Positions 6,666 to 10,000 of a stretch of DNA of 10,000 nt are shown piece by piece. Position 1 is the first letter of the stretch. Every line of letters starts with the position of its first letter. A program made the translations under genes and the position numbers. The stretch is from Penaeus vannamei (Eukaryota; Arthropoda; Malacostraca; Decapoda; Penaeidae), in NCBI RefSeq assembly GCF_042767895.1, contig NC_091576.1:29997776-30007775 (forward strand). Reading direction: 5' to 3'. The notes below the pieces were generated by a model, which made no database searches, was not told where the DNA came from, and was given only the letters and a program-made list of their open reading frames with translations.

Positions 6666-6741
6666 GTTCTTCCTTTTTAGTCCTTCTCTCTCTCTCCTTC
6701 CTCTCCTCCCCACTCCCTCTGGCCCTCCCTATTATCCTCTC

Positions 6742-6836
<95 letters not shown>

Positions 6837-6840
6837 GCTC
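6666..6840 (-). repeat. Pyrimidine tract with (CT)n runs
   Basis: CCT/CT-rich DNA with a perfect TC run of 55 bases at 6745-6799, ended by a G, and a second CT run of about 26 bases at 6810-6835. Confidence 0.92.
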
Positions 6841-6960
6841 CACCACCTCCGCCGAGAACGGGAGCGAAACCAGTACGTTCTTTGGCCGTTCGGGATGGCC
6901 GCCGGAGGGGAGAGGGTCGGTGTGTGTGTGTGTGCGCGGGTATTTGTGTATTTGCGTGTA
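6841..6960. other. Unique island J, CpG-rich, with short (GT)n
   Basis: CpG-containing sequence with ccgagaacgg near 6853 facing ccgttcgg near 6893 as an imperfect inverted repeat, then a GT run at about 6920-6934 and a GT/GC-rich tail. No gene or RNA recognised. Confidence 0.55.
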
Positions 6961-7172
6961 CGAGAGAATGAGAGAAAAGAGAAGAGAAGAAGAGAGAAAA
7001 GAAAAGGGAAAAAAGAGAGAAGAGGAGAGAAAAGAAAAGAAAAGAGAAGAGAAAAAAAAGAGAAAAGAGAAGAGAAAGGAAAAGAGAGAGAAAAGAAAAG
7101 AGAGAGAGAGAAAAAAAAGTAAAGAGAAAAAAAGAGAAGAGAAAAGAGAAGAAAAGAGAAAAAAGAGAGTAG
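6961..7172 (+). repeat. Purine-strand tract, GAAAA/GAGA type
   Basis: AAAAG and AGAG motifs dominate. From about 6970 to about 7119 (some 150 bases) the plus strand has no pyrimidine, and only an isolated T breaks it near 7120. Unlike the earlier purine blocks it is A-rich rather than G-rich. The minus strand reads as Phe, Ser and Leu only. Confidence 0.9.
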
Positions 7173-7335
7173 GAGGTGCACCCCATAGGCCGTCGCGCGT
7201 CGCCCCAATTAACCACAGACGCGATAATTACAAGGTAGATTGCAGATGACAGGCAGGAGATGAAAAGGTTTTCTCCGGACAATAAAAACCGATTGCTTCC
7301 GGCAGACAAGTGTCTCCGGGGTGGTATGATTGTTT
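7173..7335. other. Unique island K
   Basis: About 160 bases of balanced sequence containing gtcgcgcgtcgcc near 7192-7204, repeated tctccgg/cttccgg words (near 7272, 7297 and 7312) and one AATAAA (about 7280). A minus-strand frame beginning at 7309 crosses it into the purine tract; the residues from the island match nothing I know, so it is not called as a gene. Confidence 0.55.
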
Positions 7336-7550
7336 TGGTGTTTAGTTTTTTGTTTTGTTTTGTTTTTTTATTGTTTTCTATTGTTTTCTGTTTCTTGTTT
7401 TGGTGTTTTTTGTTGTTGTTTTCTATTTGTTTTGTTTAGTTTTCTGTTTTTGTTTTGTTTTCTATTTTTTTGTTTTTTGTTTTAGGGTCATGGTTATTTT
7501 CAATCTGCTGGTCTTGTTTGTTTTGTTTATTTTTATTCACGGCTTTTTTC
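7336..7550. repeat. T/G-rich tract, TTTTG type
   Basis: Degenerate (TTTTG)n and TTG motifs on the plus strand, i.e. CAAAA on the minus strand, with occasional TTTTC. It resembles an expanded A-rich tail on the minus strand, but no upstream retrotransposon body is visible. Confidence 0.75.
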
Positions 7551-7745
7551 TTCTTCCTTTCTCTTTCTTTCGTTTTTCTTCAAATTTGTTTTCTTCATTT
7601 TCTGTGTACTCTTTATCATTATTTATTACGCTCTCGAGGTTCTTCACCCTTGCCGTCTCCTCTTCCCCCTCCTTCGCACCTTTTGATTTTCCGCCCAAGA
7701 CGCCCATCGCTGAGTTCTGCTGAGTCATGCTCCTTCAAGAAGCTC
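7551..7745. other. T/C-rich stretch ending in unique island L
   Basis: T- and C-rich sequence that becomes more complex from about 7625. The island part (about 7670-7745) contains cgcccaagacgcccatcgc and an AP-1-like site. No open frame with recognisable content. Confidence 0.55.
7718..7728. promoter_or_regulatory. TGCTGAGTCAT, AP-1/antioxidant-response-like site
   Basis: TGAGTCA matches the AP-1 (TRE) heptamer. On the minus strand the ten bases at 7719-7728 match the antioxidant-response pattern RTGACNNNGC bound by CNC-bZIP/small Maf dimers. It is an isolated site with no gene attached, so chance occurrence is plausible. Confidence 0.3.
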
Positions 7746-8001
7746 TCTCTTCCTTCTTACTCCCTTATCCCCCCCCTCCCCCCTTTATCCCTTCCTTGTT
7801 TTGTCCCTTTTATTTCTTCTTTGCTGTTATTCTGTGTCTCCGTTTCTCTGTTTTTGATTTATGTTTTTTTTTTCCTGTTCTGTCCCCTTTCTTTCTCTCC
7901 TTCCCTCTTTCCATATGTTCTTCCTCCTTTCATTCCCTTCTTCCTTCCATCCCTCCTTCCCTCAACCCCTGCTTCCTTCCCTCCTCCCATGCTCCTTCGT
8001 C
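7746..8001 (-). repeat. Pyrimidine-rich tract, CCTT/TTCC type
   Basis: C- and T-rich DNA with CCCC, TTCC and TTTCTT motifs and no clean period. Interruptions (for example tgtgtctccg near 7832) show it is older or less uniform than the CT runs. Confidence 0.8.
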
Positions 8002-8019
8002 AATAAATAAATAAATAAA
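8002..8019. repeat. (AATA)4 microsatellite
   Basis: Four AATA tetranucleotides. They create overlapping AATAAA hexamers that could mimic a poly(A) signal, but there is no gene upstream. Confidence 0.85.
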
Positions 8020-8049
8020 AAGCCCTGCACGACGCAAGGCACCAACCCC
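8020..8049. other. Small unique island M
   Basis: About 30 bases of mixed sequence between the AATA run and a C-rich tract. No feature recognised. Confidence 0.5.
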
Positions 8050-8185
8050 TTTCCCCTCTTCCCCCTCCTCCTCGCCCTTCCCCCTCTCCCCCTTCCCTTT
8101 TCCCCTTCCCCCCTTCCCCTCCCCCCTCCCCTCTCCCCTTCCCCTCTTCCCCTTCTCCCCCTCCCCCCCTTCCCCCCCCTTCACC
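8050..8185 (-). repeat. C-rich pyrimidine tract (CCCCTT/CCCCTC type)
   Basis: Dense C runs of four to eight separated by one or two T. The complementary strand has closely spaced G runs and so G-quadruplex potential; the plus strand fits i-motif patterns. Confidence 0.88.
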
Positions 8186-8298
8186 CTCGTAGAACAGATT
8201 GGTGTAGGCATTACTGTCAGCGAGGGGAAAGGGACTCCATGAGGGGACTTAAAACGAGTCTTTCTGTCTGTTTCCGATCGACATTCGGTTTGGGAAGA
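8186..8298. other. Unique island N
   Basis: About 110 bases of balanced sequence between a C-rich and a short G/A-rich block. No reading frame, RNA or site recognised. Confidence 0.55.
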
Positions 8299-8345
8299 AG
8301 GAGGAGGAGGAGGGTGGAGAGGGGAGAAGGGAGAAGGGGAGGAGG
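8299..8345 (+). repeat. Short purine tract (GAAGGAGG)
   Basis: About 47 bases of GGAG and GAAG motifs, purine apart from a single T near 8315, leading into the AT-rich minisatellite. Confidence 0.75.
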
Positions 8346-8605
8346 AAGATGGATACAATACAATAGCAAAATGATAATAATGATAATAATAAAGTGAAAA
8401 AATATGTAGGATGCATTGGTTAATTTTAAATGATAATAATGATAGTGATATTGATACAATGAAAAAAATACATAGGATGCATTGGTTAATTTTAAATGAT
8501 AATAATGATAGTGATATTAATAAAATGAAAAAATATATAGGATTCATTGGTAAATTTTAAATGAAAATAATAAAATGAAAAATACATAGGATGCATTAGT
8601 TAATT
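8346..8605. repeat. AT-rich minisatellite, unit about 65 bp
   Basis: The landmark taggatgcattggttaat, or a variant, starts at 8407, 8473, 8538 and 8587, giving spacings of 66, 65 and 49. Each is followed by tttaaatgataataatgat and an A-rich stretch with atgaaaaa. The first unit is represented only by its 3' half (about 8365-8406). The 49-bp spacing reflects loss of about 16 bases around the gatagtgata segment. Copies are highly similar, suggesting fairly recent amplification. The minus-strand frame across it repeats the residues SFKINQCIL and is a by-product. Confidence 0.9.
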
Positions 8606-8765
8606 AAAAAGATATGTGTATACCGGGAAGGCAGAGGGAATAAATAATGTGCAAAAAATAGAGAAAAATAATCAGATTAGGGTATTGGTGAGAGAATTAA
8701 ACATAAACAAAACAAAAACAGGATGCGCCGTTTTCTGTTCATCGGAGCGAGGCGCGTGATGTGAA
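8606..8765. other. Unique island O
   Basis: A-rich at first, then mixed. The 3' part has gcgcc (8725-8729) facing ggcgc (8750-8754), a 5-bp inverted repeat. No gene or RNA seen. Confidence 0.55.
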
Positions 8766-8969
8766 CTTGTTTTGTTTGTTCACTGTTTGTTGGTTAGAAT
8801 TGTTTGTGTGTTTTGTGCATTTTGTGTTTGTTTTTTCTTTATTTGCTTTTCTTTTGGGTGTTTTCATGTGGTTGTGTTTGTTTCCGTTCTTTGTCATTGT
8901 TTTTTTGTTTGTTTGTTTGTCTTTTGTTGTTCATGGTTTGTGCTGTTTATATATTGGTACTCTTGTTTG
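8766..8969. other. T/G-rich low-complexity stretch
   Basis: TTTG, TTG and TGTTTG motifs, including a run of gttt units near 8906-8920. A plus-strand frame starts here at a GTG (8761) and runs on through the ATT array; its hydrophobic residues (Phe, Val, Leu, Cys) reflect T content. Confidence 0.75.
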
Positions 8970-9363
8970 GATTGTCATTATTGTTGTTGTTCTTGATATT
9001 TTTATTTCTGTTATTATTACGCATATTATCATTATTATTGTTATTATCGTTATCATCACTACCATCAATATTATTATTACTTCTGTTATTATTATGGTTA
9101 TTATTGCTACTATGATTATTATTATTATTACTATTATTATTGTTGTTACTGTTATTGTTATTATTATTATTATTATTATTGTCATTGTTGTCATTGTTAA
9201 TGTTATTATTATTATCATCATTATTATTAGTAGTAGTAGTTGTATCGTTATTATTATTATTATTATTGTCATTATCATTATTATTATTATTAGTAGTAGT
9301 ATCATTATTATTTTTATTACTATTATTGTTATTATAATTATTATTACTATTATTGTTATTATA

Positions 9364-9414
<51 letters not shown>

Positions 9415-9556
9415 GTTACTGTTATTATCATTATTATTATTATTATTATTATTGTCGTTGTTACTATTATCGTCATTATCATTATTGCTAATGTTGTCAT
9501 TATTATCATTATTATTATTATTATTATTGTTGTTGTTGTTGTTGTTGTTGTTGTCA
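8970..9556. repeat. Degenerate ATT-triplet array
   Basis: About 590 bases keep an ATT triplet phase, with GTT, ATC, ACT, GTC and AGT variants. The longest clean run is about 17 ATT triplets near 9364-9414; an AGT cluster lies at about 9228-9240 and again near 9290-9300; the end is (GTT)8 at 9529-9552. A 27-base block is duplicated in tandem at 9318-9344 and 9345-9371. Because stops arise in only one of the six phases (TAA on the minus strand), four or five frames are open, giving Ile/Val/Thr, Leu/Ser or Asn/Asp runs. None is a credible gene. Confidence 0.92.
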
Positions 9557-9714
9557 CTTTCATCATCAACATCGGGAGGTCCAAATGGCGTCGGTCTGGC
9601 TTTCACAATTTTACGTTTCGTCTCGTAAATCATTTTTCATTTTTTTCTTTTTCTTCTTGGCTCTTCTGCTCTGGTGCCAGTGGAGGACATGAGATTAATT
9701 GTGGACTTGCATTT
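9557..9714. other. Unique island P
   Basis: About 160 bases of mixed sequence between the ATT array and the GAA array, with a T/C-rich middle (9632-9660). Short frames cross it, but none has ATG-initiated, recognisable content. Confidence 0.55.
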
Positions 9715-10000
9715 GAAGAAGAAGAAGAGAAAGAGGAAGAAGAAGAAGGAGAAGAGAAAGAGGAAGAAGAAGAAGAAGAGAAAGAGGAGGAAGAATAAGA
9801 AGAGAAAAAGGAAGAAGAAGAAGAAGAAGAAGAAGAGAAAAAGGAAGAAGAAGAAGAAGAAGAAGAAGAGAAAAAGGAAGAAGAAGAAGAAGAGAAAAGG
9901 GAAGAAGAAGAAGTAGAAAAGGAAGAAGAGAAAGAGGAAGAAGAAGAAGAGAAAGAGGAAGAAGAAGAAAAAGAAGAGAAAGGGGAAGAAGAAGAAGAAG
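9715..10000 (+). repeat. GAA-type purine array, runs past the window end
   Basis: Triplets GAA, GAG, AAA and AAG on the plus strand, with only two pyrimidines in 286 bases (T at 9796 and 9914). A gagaaa block punctuates the GAA runs, starting at 9727, 9754, 9778, 9802, 9835, 9868 and 9892; spacings are 27, 24, 24, 33, 33 and 24, so triplet phase is nearly always kept. In one phase it reads as Glu/Lys runs interrupted by TAA. Purine GAA arrays can form triplex DNA. Confidence 0.92.

Noticed and set aside
6397..7122. 241-codon plus-strand frame with a non-repetitive first 39 residues
   Set aside because: After the first residues it is a Leu run from (GTT)8, then T-rich, CT and GAAAA repeats. 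The initial segment is too short and unfamiliar to call a gene or exon.
7336..7550. A-rich tail of a retrotransposon (minus strand)
   Set aside because: The tract is TTTTG-type low complexity, no element body or target duplication can be seen, and other T-rich stretches nearby look the same.
8002..8019. AATAAA polyadenylation signals here and near 6213, 6340 and 7280
   Set aside because: They arise in AATA or A-rich sequence, and there is no upstream gene to terminate.
8761..9798. 345-codon plus-strand frame resembling a very hydrophobic membrane protein
   Set aside because: It begins at GTG, its body is Ile/Val encoded by the ATT array, its tail is Glu from the GAA array, and no conserved residue pattern is present.

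Overview
This window looks like intergenic DNA from a nuclear genome that is extremely rich in simple repeats. No protein-coding gene, rRNA, tRNA, CRISPR array or intact mobile element can be supported. Most of it is microsatellite, minisatellite or strand-asymmetric purine/pyrimidine tract, broken by about sixteen short islands (roughly 30-300 bp) of normal-complexity DNA. Repeat density, long (CT)n, (ATT)n, (GAA)n and (GGGA)n arrays, and CpG dinucleotides that are not obviously depleted in the islands fit a decapod crustacean such as a penaeid shrimp. That is inference from repeat style only; a cephalopod or another repeat-rich invertebrate is possible, and nothing here fits a bacterium or a virus.

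Layout. 1-600: a C15/G12 pair of homopolymers, then a 26-27 bp T-run/GGAGG minisatellite with (TTTA)n and (TA)9 inside it. 645-1975: a purine tract, a pyrimidine tract and a second purine tract separated by two small islands. 1976-2281: the longest unique island. 2281-3300: (CT)n and (CCCT)n compound satellites with one island; the three longest pure CT runs are 98, 99 and 101 bp. 3311-3802: an 8-bp-periodic purine minisatellite with an 80-bp higher-order unit. 3911-5112: two adjacent G-rich minisatellites (about 63 bp and about 41 bp) with strong G-quadruplex potential. 5140-5828: pyrimidine-rich repeats. 5829-6512: two islands flanking purine- and A-rich DNA; the second has two perfect TGACGTCA palindromes. 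6513-8185: T-rich, (CT)n, (GAAAA)-type and C-rich tracts with islands. 8346-8605: a 65-bp AT-rich minisatellite. 8970-9556: a degenerate ATT-triplet array. 9715-10000: a GAA-type array that runs off the end.

No genes act together here. Many long open frames exist, but all come from repeats whose units avoid stop codons, several begin at GTG or TTG rather than ATG, and their predicted proteins are repeats of Ser-Leu, Arg-Glu, Pro-Leu, Ile-Val or Asn. The main points of interest are the repeat architecture itself (periodicity, nested expansion, alternating purine-strand polarity, non-B DNA potential), possible assembly effects in the CT tracts, and a compact cluster of CRE-like sites in the island at 6350-6512.
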